A DNA stretch of 64,000 nucleotides, taken from contig NZ_CP090981.1 of NCBI RefSeq assembly GCF_021513135.1, forward strand, positions 2,964,025 to 3,028,024, written 5' to 3'. Position numbers and translations under genes: made by a program. Below are positions 1-8,331 of the stretch, one piece after another (positions within the stretch are counted from its first letter, which is position 1; each line of letters opens with the position of its first letter). A model generated the notes under the pieces. That model saw nothing but the letters and a program-made list of their open reading frames with translations. It did no database searches and had not been told where the DNA came from. The stretch is from Vibrio sp. SS-MA-C1-2 (GTDB lineage: Bacteria > Pseudomonadota > Gammaproteobacteria > Enterobacterales > Vibrionaceae).

Positions 1-2
1 CG

Positions 3-684
3 GAGATGCCCGGCGTTGAATTAACAGATAACCTTATCTATCGTGCTGCCATCTCACTGCAAAATGCGACAAAATCACCATTAGGTGCAGATATTGCCAT
101 TGATAAACACTTACCAATGGGGGGGATTAGGTGGTGGTTCGTCTAATGCGGCAACGACACTTGTTGCTTTAAACTATCTATGGCAAACAGAGTTAAGTCT
201 CGATAAATTAGCAGAAATAGGGCTATCCTTAGGAGCTGATGTTCCCGTTTTCGTTCGTGGATTTTCCGCCTTTGCAGAAGGCATTGGAGAAGTGATTCAG
301 CCAGCACTTCCTGACGAAAAATGGTATTTAGTCGTTAAACCTGAGATCAATATCGCAACGGCAGACATATTCAACCACAAAGAACTAACACGAGGTACAC
401 GAACTCGCAACATTTCAACCCTATTAGCACAAAAATACGAAAACGATTGCGAAAATATTGTAAGAAGATTGCACCCTGAGGTTGATAAGGCGCTTTCTTG
501 GCTGTTAGAATATGCCCCATCTCGATTAACGGGAACCGGCGCTTGTCTGTTTTCAGAATTTGAATCAGAACAAGAAGCCAACAACATACTTAAACAACTA
601 CCGAGTGATTTAACCGGATTTGTAGCAAAAGGGATCAACGAATCTCCCCTACTAACCCAACTAAAATCACAACCATCATTGTAA
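3..684 (+). CDS. ispE: 4-diphosphocytidyl-2-C-methyl-D-erythritol kinase (partial, apparent frameshift)
   Basis: GHMP-superfamily kinase of the MEP isoprenoid pathway; it phosphorylates CDP-methylerythritol in the cytoplasm. The N-terminus lies before the window. From base 3 one frame reads IspE sequence ending [13 protein letters not shown]; the family sequence then continues one frame over as [17 protein letters not shown] and runs to the stop at 684. The switch falls in a run of seven G at 119-125 inside the glycine-rich ATP-binding motif. Nine G would restore [12 protein letters not shown], so two bases seem missing. IspE is normally essential where the MEP pathway is used (ispA and dxs lie elsewhere in the window), so a homopolymer sequencing error is likelier than a dead gene. 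prs follows after 27 bp, the usual ispE-prs order. Identity is secure; intactness is not. Confidence 0.9.
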
Positions 685-711
685 TTTGGACAAAACTCAG
701 AGGTTTTTACT

Positions 712-1659
712 GTGCCTGATATGAAGCTGTTTACTGGTAACGCAACTCCGGAATTAGCACAACGCATTGCGGATCGTTTATACATTTCTCTTGGCGATGC
801 GACAGTATCTCGCTTCTCTGATGGAGAAGTTTGTGTTCAGATTAATGAAAACGTTCGTGGCAGTGATGTATTCATCATTCAATCAACGTGTGCGCCAACT
901 AATGATAACTTAATGGAATTAGTTGTAATGATCGATGCGCTACGTCGTGCTTCTGCAGGTCGTATTACCGCGGTTATTCCTTACTTTGGTTATGCTCGTC
1001 AGGATCGTCGTGTACGTTCTGCTCGTGTGCCTATTACTGCTAAAGTTATTGCAGATTTCCTATCAAATGTTGGTGTTGACCGCGTATTGACAGTTGATCT
1101 ACACGCTGAACAGATCCAAGGCTTCTTCGATGTTCCTGTCGATAATATCTTCGGTACTCCTGTACTTCTTGAAGATATGGTAGCGAAAGATCTTGAAGAT
1201 CCAATCGTCGTATCACCTGATATCGGTGGTGTTGTTCGTGCTCGTGCAACTGCTAAATCTCTAGATGATATCGATATTGCAATCATCGATAAGCGTCGTC
1301 CACGTGCAAACGTATCAAAAGTAATGAACCTAATCGGTGACGTTGAAGGTCGTGACTGTATTATCGTTGATGATATGATCGACACGGGTGGCACACTATG
1401 TAAAGCAGCTGAAGCACTGAAAGAACGTGGTGCTAAACGTGTATTTGCTTATGCAACTCACGCAGTATTCTCAGGCACTGCAGTACAAAACATTAAAGAT
1501 TCAGTGATCGATGAAGTTATCGTGACTGACTCTATTCCATTAACTGAAGAGATGAAAGCGACAGGTAAAGTTTCTCAACTAACCCTATCGACTATGCTTG
1601 CAGAAGCTATTCGTCGTATCAGTAATGAAGAATCTATCTCAGCAATGTTTAACTCTTAA
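712..1659 (+). CDS. prs: Ribose-phosphate pyrophosphokinase (PRPP synthetase)
   Basis: Makes PRPP from ribose 5-phosphate and ATP for nucleotide, His, Trp and NAD synthesis. The 315 residues match the usual length and are close to E. coli Prs throughout: the flexible-loop region [16 protein letters not shown], the metal and substrate segment [12 protein letters not shown], and the PRPP loop [11 protein letters not shown] near residue 220. I use the GTG start at 712 because it gives the family N-terminus PDMKLFTGN and has a GAGG ribosome binding site about 10 bases upstream; an ATG at 721 is the alternative. It sits 27 bp after ispE, probably in the same transcript, and a strong intrinsic terminator follows. 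Confidence 0.97.
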   Translation: MPDMKLFTGNATPELAQRIADRLYISLGDATVSRFSDGEVCVQINENVRGSDVFIIQSTCAPTNDNLMELVVMIDALRRASAGRITAVIPYFGYARQDRRVRSARVPITAKVIADFLSNVGVDRVLTVDLHAEQIQGFFDVPVDNIFGTPVLLEDMVAKDLEDPIVVSPDIGGVVRARATAKSLDDIDIAIIDKRRPRANVSKVMNLIGDVEGRDCIIVDDMIDTGGTLCKAAEALKERGAKRVFAYATHAVFSGTAVQNIKDSVIDEVIVTDSIPLTEEMKATGKVSQLTLSTMLAEAIRRISNEESISAMFNS

Positions 1660-1682
1660 AAACAGCTTGCTAGATAAAAATT

Positions 1683-1708
1683 GCCTCGCTTAATGCGGGG
1701 CTTTTTTA
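1683..1708 (+). terminator. Intrinsic terminator after prs
   Basis: GCCTCGC at 1683-1689 pairs with GCGGGGC at 1695-1701 (one G-U pair) around a five-base loop, followed by six T. It lies 23 bp past the prs stop and should end the ispE-prs transcript. Confidence 0.9.
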
Positions 1709-1712
1709 TGTC

Positions 1713-1840
1713 TATACCTAAAATAATTGGAGTTGCTCGTCGGCGGCAAGTAAATGAGACCTCAAGAGTATAGATGTTCTATATGATTGGGGCGAATGAG
1801 TGTAGTCAACAACCTAGCAGCTTCAAGTATGAAGGGTATA
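1713..1840 (+). repeat. ERIC-like intergenic repeat, full 128-bp copy
   Basis: Imperfect palindrome with termini TATACCTAAAATAATTGG and CTTCAAGTATGAAGGGTATA and a core ATTGGGGCGAATGAG. Full copies elsewhere in the window have the same length. The 3' half resembles the ERIC/IRU consensus as I remember it (CTTGAAGTATGACGGGTATA end, TGGGGTGAGCG core). It is non-coding and lies directly after the prs terminator. Confidence 0.88.
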
Positions 1841-1886
1841 CTTGCGTTAATTGTCAATTCAACAGCTTGAAATTATTGCGTTCTTG

Positions 1887-2014
1887 ATACTCAAGATTAT
1901 GGGTATTGCTAGTCTGCGGTAAAAGAGTGAGGGCTTATGAATATAGATCGACTCTGTGATTGTGGCGAACGAGTATTACCAACAACCTAGCCACTTCAAG
2001 TATGAAGCGTATAT
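1887..2014 (+). repeat. ERIC-like repeat, degenerate copy
   Basis: A second, older copy 46 bp after the first. It keeps GGGTATTGCTAGTCTGCGG near the left end and CCAACAACCTAGCCACTTCA near the right end, but the termini have drifted (ATAC and GCGTATA). A further fragment of the right terminus, ACTTCAAGTAAGAAGAGGATA, lies at about 2042-2062. It is probably a decayed relative rather than a fresh insertion. Confidence 0.7.
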
Positions 2015-2124
2015 AATGATGAGAATGACCAGTATCGCTGTGACTTCAAGTAAGAAGAGGATAGTGGTACTATAGCGCCCAAGTCTGATGACGCATCTTA
2101 ACGCGTGAATACAAGAGAGTAATT

Positions 2125-2715
2125 GTGAGCAACAAAATCAAACTTTTAGTGGGTTTAGCGAACCCTGGAGCACAATATCAACAAACTCGCCATAATGCGG
2201 GGGCTTGGGTGGTTGAAGAGTTAGCGCGCCAACATAATGTGACATTAAAGTTAGAAAGCAAATATTTTGGTCTAACAGGCCGTATTACTGTCGATGGTCA
2301 AGATCTTAGGCTACTGATCCCCACTACCTTTATGAACTTATCAGGTAAAGCGGTATCTGCATTAGCCAACTTCTATCGTATCAAACCAGAAGAGATCTTG
2401 GTTGCTCATGATGAATTAGATCTTCCTCCTGGTGTCGCTAAATTTAAAAAAGGTGGCGGTCACGGTGGCCATAATGGTTTACGTGATATCATTGCTAAAA
2501 TGGGAAATAACAAAGATTTCTATCGTCTTCGTATTGGTATTGGTCATCCAGGACATAAAGATAAAGTCGCTGGCTTTGTTTTAACTAAAGCCCCAGCGCA
2601 AGAGTTTAGCAACACAGAGCAAGCGGTTGATGAAGCCGTTCGCTGTCTCGATATTTTACTGAAAGATGATCTAGCTAAAGCGCAAAATAGATTACACTCT
2701 TTCAAAGCTGAATAA
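2125..2715 (+). CDS. pth: Peptidyl-tRNA hydrolase
   Basis: Recycles peptidyl-tRNAs that drop off ribosomes by cleaving the ester bond between peptide and tRNA; cytoplasmic and essential in E. coli. The 196 residues match Pth along the whole length. Visible family features are the LVGLANPG start, the catalytic His23 in TRHNAGAW with partner Asn13, FMNLSGKAV, Asp96 in HDELDLPPG, and [10 protein letters not shown]. The start is GTG at 2125, which gives the expected short leader before the first beta strand. ychF follows after 24 bp; pth-ychF is a common pair in gammaproteobacteria. Confidence 0.96.
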   Translation: MSNKIKLLVGLANPGAQYQQTRHNAGAWVVEELARQHNVTLKLESKYFGLTGRITVDGQDLRLLIPTTFMNLSGKAVSALANFYRIKPEEILVAHDELDLPPGVAKFKKGGGHGGHNGLRDIIAKMGNNKDFYRLRIGIGHPGHKDKVAGFVLTKAPAQEFSNTEQAVDEAVRCLDILLKDDLAKAQNRLHSFKAE

Positions 2716-2739
2716 ATTAATAAATAAGGGTTACTAACC

Positions 2740-3831
2740 ATGGGTTTTAAATGTGGCATTGTTGGCTTACCAAACGTAGGCAAATCAACACTATTTAACG
2801 CATTAACAAAAGCTGGTATCGAAGCAGCTAACTTTCCGTTCTGTACTATCGAACCAAACACTGGTGTTGTTCCTGTGCCAGATCTACGTTTAGATGCATT
2901 AGCAGAAATTGTTAATCCACAACGTATTCTACCAACGACGATGGAATTTGTTGATATTGCGGGTTTAGTTGCAGGTGCTTCAAAAGGTGAAGGTCTAGGT
3001 AATAAATTCCTAGCAAACATCCGTGAAACTGATGCTATCGGCCACGTTGTTCGTTGTTTTGAAAATGACAACATTATTCACGTCGCAGGAAAAGTTGATC
3101 CAGCAGAAGATATTGATGTGATCAATACTGAACTTGCACTTTGTGACCTTGAAACATGTGAACGCTCTATTCAACGCCAAGCTAAGAAAGCGAAAGGTGG
3201 CGATAAAGACGCTAAATTTGAGATTGCGGTACTAGAGAAAATCTTACCTCATCTTGAAGAAGGCGGCATGTTACGTGCTGTTGAGCTAACTAAAGAAGAA
3301 GATGCTGCGATTAGCTACTTAAACTTCTTAACAATGAAGCCGACTATGTATATTGCTAACGTTAATGATGATGGTTTTGAAAATAATCCATATCTTGACG
3401 TTGTGACAGAGATTGCAGCTAAAGAAGGGGCAACTGTTGTTGCTGTTTGTGCTGAAATTGAAGGTGAGATCTCTGAGCTTGAGCAAGACGAAGCAGAAGT
3501 ATTCCTAGAAGAGATGGGGTTAACTGAACCTGGTCTAAATCGTGTTATTCGTGCAGGTTACGATCTTTTAACCCTACAAACATACTTTACCGCAGGTGTA
3601 AAAGAAGTTCGTGCATGGACAATTCCTATTGGGGCTACTGCACCACAAGCGGCAGGTAAGATCCATACTGACTTTGAAAAAGGTTTCATCCGAGCTGAAG
3701 TTATCGGGTATGACGCTTATATTGAATTCAAAGGCGAAAGTGGCGCGAAAGATGCTGGTAAGTGGCGTCTAGAAGGAAAAGATTATATCGTTAAAGATGG
3801 TGATGTTGTCCACTTCCGTTTTAACGTTTAA
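2740..3831 (+). CDS. ychF: Redox-regulated ATPase YchF (Obg-family P-loop NTPase)
   Basis: Ribosome-associated P-loop NTPase of the Obg/HAS subgroup. The E. coli protein prefers ATP and binds ribosomes; its exact role is unsettled. The 363 residues equal the family length. The Walker A/G1 motif [14 protein letters not shown] is at residues 9-22, the G3 segment [17 protein letters not shown] follows, and the C-terminal TGS-like domain runs from about residue 280. It lies 24 bp after pth with no terminator between, so the two are probably cotranscribed. A terminator follows it. Confidence 0.96.
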   Translation: MGFKCGIVGLPNVGKSTLFNALTKAGIEAANFPFCTIEPNTGVVPVPDLRLDALAEIVNPQRILPTTMEFVDIAGLVAGASKGEGLGNKFLANIRETDAIGHVVRCFENDNIIHVAGKVDPAEDIDVINTELALCDLETCERSIQRQAKKAKGGDKDAKFEIAVLEKILPHLEEGGMLRAVELTKEEDAAISYLNFLTMKPTMYIANVNDDGFENNPYLDVVTEIAAKEGATVVAVCAEIEGEISELEQDEAEVFLEEMGLTEPGLNRVIRAGYDLLTLQTYFTAGVKEVRAWTIPIGATAPQAAGKIHTDFEKGFIRAEVIGYDAYIEFKGESGAKDAGKWRLEGKDYIVKDGDVVHFRFNV

Positions 3832-3858
3832 TTTTCAAGCTAAATTAAATAACAATGA

Positions 3859-3886
3859 AACCAGTCTGTTAAGGCTGGTTTTTTTA
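3859..3886 (+). terminator. Intrinsic terminator after ychF
   Basis: AACCAGTC at 3859-3866 pairs with GGCTGGTT at 3873-3880 around a six-base loop, followed by a run of T. It ends the pth-ychF unit. Confidence 0.88.
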
Positions 3887-4046
3887 TATCCATTAATAAA
3901 GATAGTTATCACTTTTCTTTCATAAACTTAATTTCCCCATCAAAGAAGAAAATAACGCTAAAACCGCAAAAATTGGGGAATATCCCACCATTCTGTATAA
4001 TTTTACAACGAACAAACTAAGAAATGAATTTTATGATAAAAAAGGG

Positions 4047-4075
4047 TTGACGGTTGCCCTTAGTATCAGCATAAT
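4047..4075 (+). promoter_or_regulatory. Sigma-70 promoter of the tRNA operon
   Basis: TTGACG at 4047-4052 and CATAAT at 4070-4075 are separated by exactly 17 bp. The bases after the -10 box, GCGCCTCG, are GC-rich, as in the discriminators of growth-rate and stringently controlled stable-RNA promoters. The first tRNA starts 55 bp downstream. The boxes are read directly; stringent control is inference. Confidence 0.8.
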
Positions 4076-4130
4076 GCGCCTCGCTGTCGTGACAGAGACT
4101 CTTCGAAAGAGGAGAAGAAATTATGACATT

Positions 4131-4207
4131 GGCTACGTAGCTCAGTTGGTTAGAGCACATCACTCATAATGATGGGGTCACAGGTTCGAATCCCGTCGTA
4201 GCCACCA
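4131..4207 (+). tRNA. metT: tRNA-Met (CAU), elongator, copy 1
   Basis: 77-nt cloverleaf with anticodon loop CTCATAA, T-loop GGTTCGAATCC and encoded CCA. It reads the same as E. coli metT/metU from memory. It is the first gene of a 14-tRNA operon, the position metT holds in E. coli. Confidence 0.96.
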
Positions 4208-4210
4208 TTT

Positions 4211-4295
4211 GCGGAAATGGCGGAATTGGTAGACGCACCAGATTTAGGTTCTGGCGCCGTAAGGTGTGAGAGTTCAAGTCTCTCTTTCCGCACCA
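4211..4295 (+). tRNA. leuW: tRNA-Leu (UAG), copy 1
   Basis: 85-nt class II tRNA with a long variable arm, anticodon loop containing TAG, and encoded CCA. Its acceptor stem is GCGGAAA/TTTCCGC, while most Leu copies here have GCGGAAG/CTTCCGC. It lies 3 bp after tRNA-Met 1. Confidence 0.95.
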
Positions 4296-4360
4296 TATTT
4301 TGGTTTTATTGATTAATCATTTATGATATTTTCAGTAGAACAGCTATTCAGAGTAGCAAT

Positions 4361-4435
4361 TGGGATATCGCCAAGCGGTAAGGCAACGGGTTTTGATCTC
4401 GTCATTCCCAGGTTCGAATCCTGGTATCCCAGCCA
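4361..4435 (+). tRNA. tRNA-Gln (UUG), copy 1
   Basis: 75-nt cloverleaf with acceptor stem TGGGATA/TATCCCA, anticodon loop TTTTGAT (UUG), and encoded CCA. The U1-A72 acceptor end is typical of bacterial tRNA-Gln. Confidence 0.95.
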
Positions 4436-4469
4436 TATTTAAAGATAATAGTTACGACTATTACCTTAT

Positions 4470-4554
4470 GCGGAAGTGGCGGAATTGGTAGACGCACCAG
4501 ATTTAGGTTCTGGCGCCGTAAGGTGTGAGAGTTCAAGTCTCTCCTTCCGCACCA
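4470..4554 (+). tRNA. tRNA-Leu (UAG), copy 2
   Basis: 85 nt; acceptor stem GCGGAAG/CTTCCGC; the body is the same as copy 1. Confidence 0.95.
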
Positions 4555-4643
4555 TTACATTGTTTAGTTAATTAAGTTTAATTAAACCGCTGTAAAGTTG
4601 GCCTAATAATATTTATATTAGTTAGGCGATGAATAACAGCAAT

Positions 4644-4718
4644 TGGGATATCGCCAAGCGGTAAGGCAACGGGTTTTGATCTCGTCATTCCCAGGTTCGA
4701 ATCCTGGTATCCCAGCCA
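4644..4718 (+). tRNA. tRNA-Gln (UUG), copy 2
   Basis: 75 nt, same sequence as Gln copy 1. It is the first gene of a Gln-Met-Leu unit that recurs 420 bp downstream. Confidence 0.95.
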
Positions 4719-4752
4719 TATACAATAATAAATTGAGAAATCAGTTTATTAC

Positions 4753-4829
4753 GGCTACGTAGCTCAGTTGGTTAGAGCACATCACTCATAATGATGGGGT
4801 CACAGGTTCGAATCCCGTCGTAGCCACCA
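4753..4829 (+). tRNA. metU: tRNA-Met (CAU), elongator, copy 2
   Basis: 77 nt, same sequence as Met copy 1. The 34-bp spacer before it is the same as the spacer before Met copy 3. Confidence 0.95.
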
Positions 4830-4839
4830 TGAATAAAAT

Positions 4840-4924
4840 GCGGAAGTGGCGGAATTGGTAGACGCACCAGATTTAGGTTCTGGCGCCGTAAGGTGTGAGA
4901 GTTCAAGTCTCTCCTTCCGCACCA
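4840..4924 (+). tRNA. tRNA-Leu (UAG), copy 3
   Basis: 85 nt, same sequence as Leu copy 2; 10-bp spacer after Met copy 2. Confidence 0.95.
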
Positions 4925-5063
4925 TTTTATACAATTTGACTCGTTTGATACTTGAAACATAAAATCATACCTAAATAATGATTTTATGACTGATAATGAG
5001 TTAAATCGCTGTGAACATTGGTCTGATAATAGCAATATTAGTGAGACGATAAATAACAGCAAT

Positions 5064-5138
5064 TGGGATATCGCCAAGCGGTAAGGCAACGGGTTTTGAT
5101 CTCGTCATTCCCAGGTTCGAATCCTGGTATCCCAGCCA
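5064..5138 (+). tRNA. tRNA-Gln (UUG), copy 3
   Basis: 75 nt, same sequence as the other Gln copies; it opens the second Gln-Met-Leu unit. Confidence 0.95.
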
Positions 5139-5172
5139 TATACAATAATAAATTGAGAAATCAGTTTATTAC

Positions 5173-5249
5173 GGCTACGTAGCTCAGTTGGTTAGAGCAC
5201 ATCACTCATAATGATGGGGTCACAGGTTCGAATCCCGTCGTAGCCACCA
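5173..5249 (+). tRNA. tRNA-Met (CAU), elongator, copy 3
   Basis: 77 nt, same sequence as Met copies 1 and 2. Confidence 0.95.
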
Positions 5250-5258
5250 TGAATAAAT

Positions 5259-5343
5259 GCGGAAGTGGCGGAATTGGTAGACGCACCAGATTTAGGTTCT
5301 GGCGCCGTAAGGTGTGAGAGTTCAAGTCTCTCCTTCCGCACCA
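5259..5343 (+). tRNA. tRNA-Leu (UAG), copy 4
   Basis: 85 nt, same sequence as Leu copy 2; the spacer to Met copy 3 is one base shorter than in the first unit. Confidence 0.95.
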
Positions 5344-5420
5344 TTACAACTATTTAGTTAGAGTTTCTAGCTAAACGCTGTTGAGAGTTGGTCTAATTTT
5401 AGATAGAATTCATCAGCAAT

Positions 5421-5495
5421 TGGGATATCGCCAAGCGGTAAGGCAACGGGTTTTGATCTCGTCATTCCCAGGTTCGAATCCTGGTATCCCAGCCA
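5421..5495 (+). tRNA. tRNA-Gln (UUG), copy 4
   Basis: 75 nt, same sequence as the other Gln copies. Confidence 0.95.
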
Positions 5496-5531
5496 TATTT
5501 AGAGTGATTGATTAATCATATCAGTGACTTT

Positions 5532-5616
5532 GCGGGAATGGCGGAATTGGTAGACGCACCAGATTTAGGTTCTGGCGCCGTAAGGTGTGAGAGTTCAAGT
5601 CTCTCTTCCCGCACCA
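5532..5616 (+). tRNA. tRNA-Leu (UAG), copy 5 (acceptor variant)
   Basis: 85 nt. The acceptor stem is GCGGGAA/TTCCCGC, a compensated variant of the GCGGAAG stem: both strands changed, so pairing is kept. The rest of the tRNA is unchanged. Confidence 0.95.
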
Positions 5617-5669
5617 TATTTAAGTAAGTAATTTATTACTAACTTTCAGCGTAAGCTGTAAAACAATTT

Positions 5670-5754
5670 GCGGAAGTGGCGGAATTGGTAGACGCACCAG
5701 ATTTAGGTTCTGGCGCCGTAAGGTGTGAGAGTTCAAGTCTCTCCTTCCGCACCA
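5670..5754 (+). tRNA. tRNA-Leu (UAG), copy 6
   Basis: 85 nt, same sequence as Leu copy 2. Confidence 0.95.
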
Positions 5755-5808
5755 TTATAAGTGCTATTGATATTCTTGTTTTTATTAACAGTTTATTAAG
5801 TTAGCAAT

Positions 5809-5883
5809 TGGGATATCGCCAAGCGGTAAGGCAACGGGTTTTGATCTCGTCATTCCCAGGTTCGAATCCTGGTATCCCAGCCA
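5809..5883 (+). tRNA. tRNA-Gln (UUG), copy 5
   Basis: 75 nt, same sequence as the other Gln copies; last gene of the operon, directly before the terminator. Confidence 0.95.
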
Positions 5884-5890
5884 TATTAAG

Positions 5891-5918
5891 AAACTCGTCT
5901 TTTGACGAGTTTTTTTTT
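5891..5918 (+). terminator. Intrinsic terminator of the tRNA operon
   Basis: ACTCGTC at 5893-5899 pairs with GACGAGT at 5904-5910 around TTTT, followed by eight T. It lies 8 bp past the last tRNA. Confidence 0.92.
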
Positions 5919-5985
5919 GCCTAAAATTCAGTACCATATTTCAACCTATTTATACTTATTCCTTCTTCCCTATTTAGACTTACTT

Positions 5986-6113
5986 TATACCCAAAGTAAT
6001 TGGCGTTGTTAGTCGGCGGCAAGTGAGTGAGGCCCCATGAGTATAGGTGTACTATATGATTGGGGCGAATGAGCGTAGCCAACAACCTAGCAACTTCAAG
6101 TAAGAAGGAGATA
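5986..6113 (+). repeat. ERIC-like intergenic repeat, full 128-bp copy
   Basis: Termini TATACCCAAAGTAATTGG and CAAGTAAGAAGGAGATA; the core is ATTGGGGCGAATGAGCG. It ends 100 bp before the start of the exporter gene. Confidence 0.88.
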
Positions 6114-6213
6114 CTCTTCAGACCTGAAGTTGCTAGATATAATCAGCGCTTGATTACCATTTTCATTGCAAACATTCAGAGTAAATTTGGGACTTTTTAA
6201 TGGTAGATAAATA

Positions 6214-7089
6214 ATGACATGGATCCTCTTCACTTTTCTTGCGGCCTCAATGCAAGCATGGCGTAACGCCTTTCAAAGCCAACTCAGTAAAAATGTTAAC
6301 ATCGCTGGAGTGACATTAGCTCGCTTTATTTGGGCAACGCCGATTGCCGCACTTTACCTTTTAGCTCTCTATCTTTGGCAACCAACTCAACTACCAACGA
6401 TAACCGCCAAGTTTAGTAGTTTTATTCTTGGTGCTTCAGCAATGCAGATCTTAGCTACTTGTTTAATGGTCAAACTGTTTAAGATGAAAAATTTTGCCGT
6501 TGGTGCTGGTTTAGCAAAGAGTGAGGCATTAGTTGCCGCAATCCTTGGGGTGCTATTTTTTGGCACCCAACTCTCTTGGATTGGTGGGCTTGGGGTATTC
6601 ATCGGCAGTATTGCGGTCTTTTTAATGAGCAGTAAGCAAGGATATAAACAACTTTCCTTGCCAACAATTCTATTAGGATTAGCGTGTGGTACAGCTTTTG
6701 CCTTAACGTCTCTTTGGGTTAGAGAAGCGAGCCTGAACTTAGATCTGCCTTTTCAACATCGAGCCGCTTGGGTTTTACTACTGGTTCTCTCTATTCAAAC
6801 CATCGTTTTATTACTCTATGCTTATTTTGTTGATAAAAGAACAGTGAGTGGGTTATTAAAACAACCAAAGTTAACGCTTCTTACGAGTATAACGAGCTGT
6901 ATTGGTTCAATTGGCTGGTTTAGTGCTATGTCTTTACAGGCCGTCCCCTATGTGAAAACCTTAGGACAAATTGAAGTATTCTTTACCCTTCTCATTGCTG
7001 TCTTCTGGTTAAAAGATAAGGTGAAAATAAAAGAGGTATTAGGATTGATTTTAATCGCTATCGCAGCAATTTTAGTGATGTGGGGATAA
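6214..7089 (+). CDS. EamA/DMT-family inner-membrane transporter
   Basis: Predicted drug/metabolite-superfamily permease; substrate unknown. The 291 residues form about ten hydrophobic segments in two EamA repeats, with a conserved-looking LAKSEALVAAILGVLFFG near the end of the first repeat and LGQIEVFFTLLIAVFWLKDK in the second. It is a single gene flanked by a repeat upstream and a terminator downstream, so context gives no substrate clue. The ATG at 6214 lacks a strong ribosome binding site (GGTAGA about 10 bases upstream). It could export amino acids or other metabolites. Confidence 0.8.
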   Translation: MTWILFTFLAASMQAWRNAFQSQLSKNVNIAGVTLARFIWATPIAALYLLALYLWQPTQLPTITAKFSSFILGASAMQILATCLMVKLFKMKNFAVGAGLAKSEALVAAILGVLFFGTQLSWIGGLGVFIGSIAVFLMSSKQGYKQLSLPTILLGLACGTAFALTSLWVREASLNLDLPFQHRAAWVLLLVLSIQTIVLLLYAYFVDKRTVSGLLKQPKLTLLTSITSCIGSIGWFSAMSLQAVPYVKTLGQIEVFFTLLIAVFWLKDKVKIKEVLGLILIAIAAILVMWG

Positions 7090-7109
7090 CGTTAAATAGC
7101 TGAAAAGTC

Positions 7110-7143
7110 AAAGTGCCGTTGAGAGATTCATCAGCACTTTTTT
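7110..7143 (+). terminator. Terminator between the exporter and ubiF
   Basis: AAAGTGC at 7110-7116 pairs with GCACTTT at 7134-7140, followed by further T. It sits between two convergent genes. For the exporter it is a good intrinsic terminator; on the minus strand the A-rich side could also serve ubiF. Confidence 0.8.
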
Positions 7144-7167
7144 GACGTTAATTAGCAGACCAATTCA

Positions 7168-8331
7168 TTATTTTAAACCAACCGCATACTTAATCAATTC
7201 ATGCTTAATGAAACCAGCACGTTGAGCCGCAGCAAACCCTAAATTACGAATAATCTTCAATGGTGTGATATTGTTACTAAATCCTGCATAGAAAAAATCC
7301 ATCCCACTCTGCATCAGCAAGTTATCATTTCGACGCTTACTCTGATATTGACGTAAAGTCTTTTCAGATGCCCAATTCTCTTTGTGCTGCTCAATAGATT
7401 CGAGTAGCGCTTTAACATCTTTAAAGCCTAAATTTACGCCCTGCCCAGCAAGTGGATTAATAGTGTGAGCTGCATCACCTAACAGAACAATATTGGGCTG
7501 CCAATATGATTGAGCATGACGACGTGTTAATGGGAAGCTTCCCGATGCATCAACAGTAAACTCGCCAATCAAATCAGGAAATGCATGAATAATCTGATCC
7601 TTCAATTGCTCAGGGTTTAAATTCTGAAGCTGCTTGATTCTTTTTGGGGAGTCATACCAAACTAAAGAGCCTTTTTGTCCCGACAGTGGTAAAAAAGATC
7701 GCGGCCCTGACGGCGTAAACCATTGCCAAGTAATATCTTGCTGTGGTTTTTCGGTTGAAATATTTATCAACATACAGTGTTGGCGGTAATCCCATGAGGT
7801 TAAGCCAATTTTGGCCCATTGGCGAACTTGAGAGTTTGCGCCATCTGCCCCAACCAGTAATTGAGTATGCAGAGTTTCACCACTGCTTAAATGGATATCA
7901 ATGCCATCATCAGATCGAACTATTTTGCTCATCGTTGTTGAACTAAAGCATTTTAAATTTAACAATGATTCGAACTGCTGCCAAAGTCCGAGTTGAATTA
8001 GACGATTTTCAACAATAAAACCTAATTGTTCAATATTGATTTCATCAGAATGAAAACTCACTTTGCACTCAGGATTTTCCCACGTGGCTAACTCTTTATA
8101 AGGACAAATACGCATCGCTTTTATCGCATCCCAAGCCCCTAAGCTCTCTAGTAACTCAACGGAAGCATGAGAGATAGCAGAAACTCGCAAATCCATATCT
8201 TGTTCACGTTCAAATGGTTTCGGAGTGTGCGCTTCAATAATGGCAACAGATTTACCTTGTTGCGCTAACCCTACCGCTGTTGCTGCACCAACCATTCCGC
8301 CGCCCACGATAACTACATCAAAACTTTTCAT
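7168..8331 (-). CDS. ubiF: 3-demethoxyubiquinol hydroxylase (FAD monooxygenase)
   Basis: Flavoprotein hydroxylase of ubiquinone biosynthesis, acting on C6 of the quinone ring at the inner membrane. The 387 residues align with E. coli UbiF from end to end: the FAD-binding VGGGMVG at residues 9-15, the LVGADGANSQVRQW segment (DG motif), and the second FAD motif GDAAHTINPLAGQGVNLG near residue 290, then MDFFYAGFSNN and RNLG close to the C-terminus, which separate UbiF from UbiH. It is divergent from miaB and near the Met-Leu-Gln tRNA cluster, as in E. coli. Confidence 0.93.
   Translation of the reverse strand: MKSFDVVIVGGGMVGAATAVGLAQQGKSVAIIEAHTPKPFEREQDMDLRVSAISHASVELLESLGAWDAIKAMRICPYKELATWENPECKVSFHSDEINIEQLGFIVENRLIQLGLWQQFESLLNLKCFSSTTMSKIVRSDDGIDIHLSSGETLHTQLLVGADGANSQVRQWAKIGLTSWDYRQHCMLINISTEKPQQDITWQWFTPSGPRSFLPLSGQKGSLVWYDSPKRIKQLQNLNPEQLKDQIIHAFPDLIGEFTVDASGSFPLTRRHAQSYWQPNIVLLGDAAHTINPLAGQGVNLGFKDVKALLESIEQHKENWASEKTLRQYQSKRRNDNLLMQSGMDFFYAGFSNNITPLKIIRNLGFAAAQRAGFIKHELIKYAVGLK

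Larger units (their letters stand above)
1660..2124. other. prs-pth intergenic region (465 bp)
   Basis: Holds the prs terminator, one intact ERIC-like repeat, one degenerate repeat and a terminus fragment. No ORF with a ribosome binding site was seen. The pth promoter presumably lies in the last 60 bp, but I could not place convincing -35 and -10 boxes. Confidence 0.7.
4636..5259 (+). repeat. Tandem duplication inside the tRNA operon (420-bp period)
   Basis: The stretch from about 4636 to 4839 (ATAACAGCAAT, Gln, 34-bp spacer, Met) reappears from about 5056, offset by 420 bp, with the Gln-Met spacer unchanged and one A missing before the following Leu. Conserved spacers, not just conserved tRNAs, point to a recent unit duplication. 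Confidence 0.85.
5884..6213. other. tRNA operon to exporter intergenic region
   Basis: Contains the tRNA terminator, about 65 AT-rich bases, a full ERIC-like repeat and a 100-bp leader before the exporter. The leader has a small palindrome, CTTCAGACCTGAAG, at about 6116-6129. No ORF of note was seen. Confidence 0.6.

Noticed and set aside
4772-5089. 105-codon ORF on the minus strand within the tRNA array
   Set aside because: It is antisense to Met, Leu and Gln tRNAs and their spacers; it exists because the tRNA repeats lack stops in that frame.
4131-5883. Regularly repeated segments resembling a CRISPR or phage-type array
   Set aside because: The repeated units are complete cloverleaf tRNAs with CCA ends; spacers are short, AT-rich and partly duplicated, and no cas genes are nearby.
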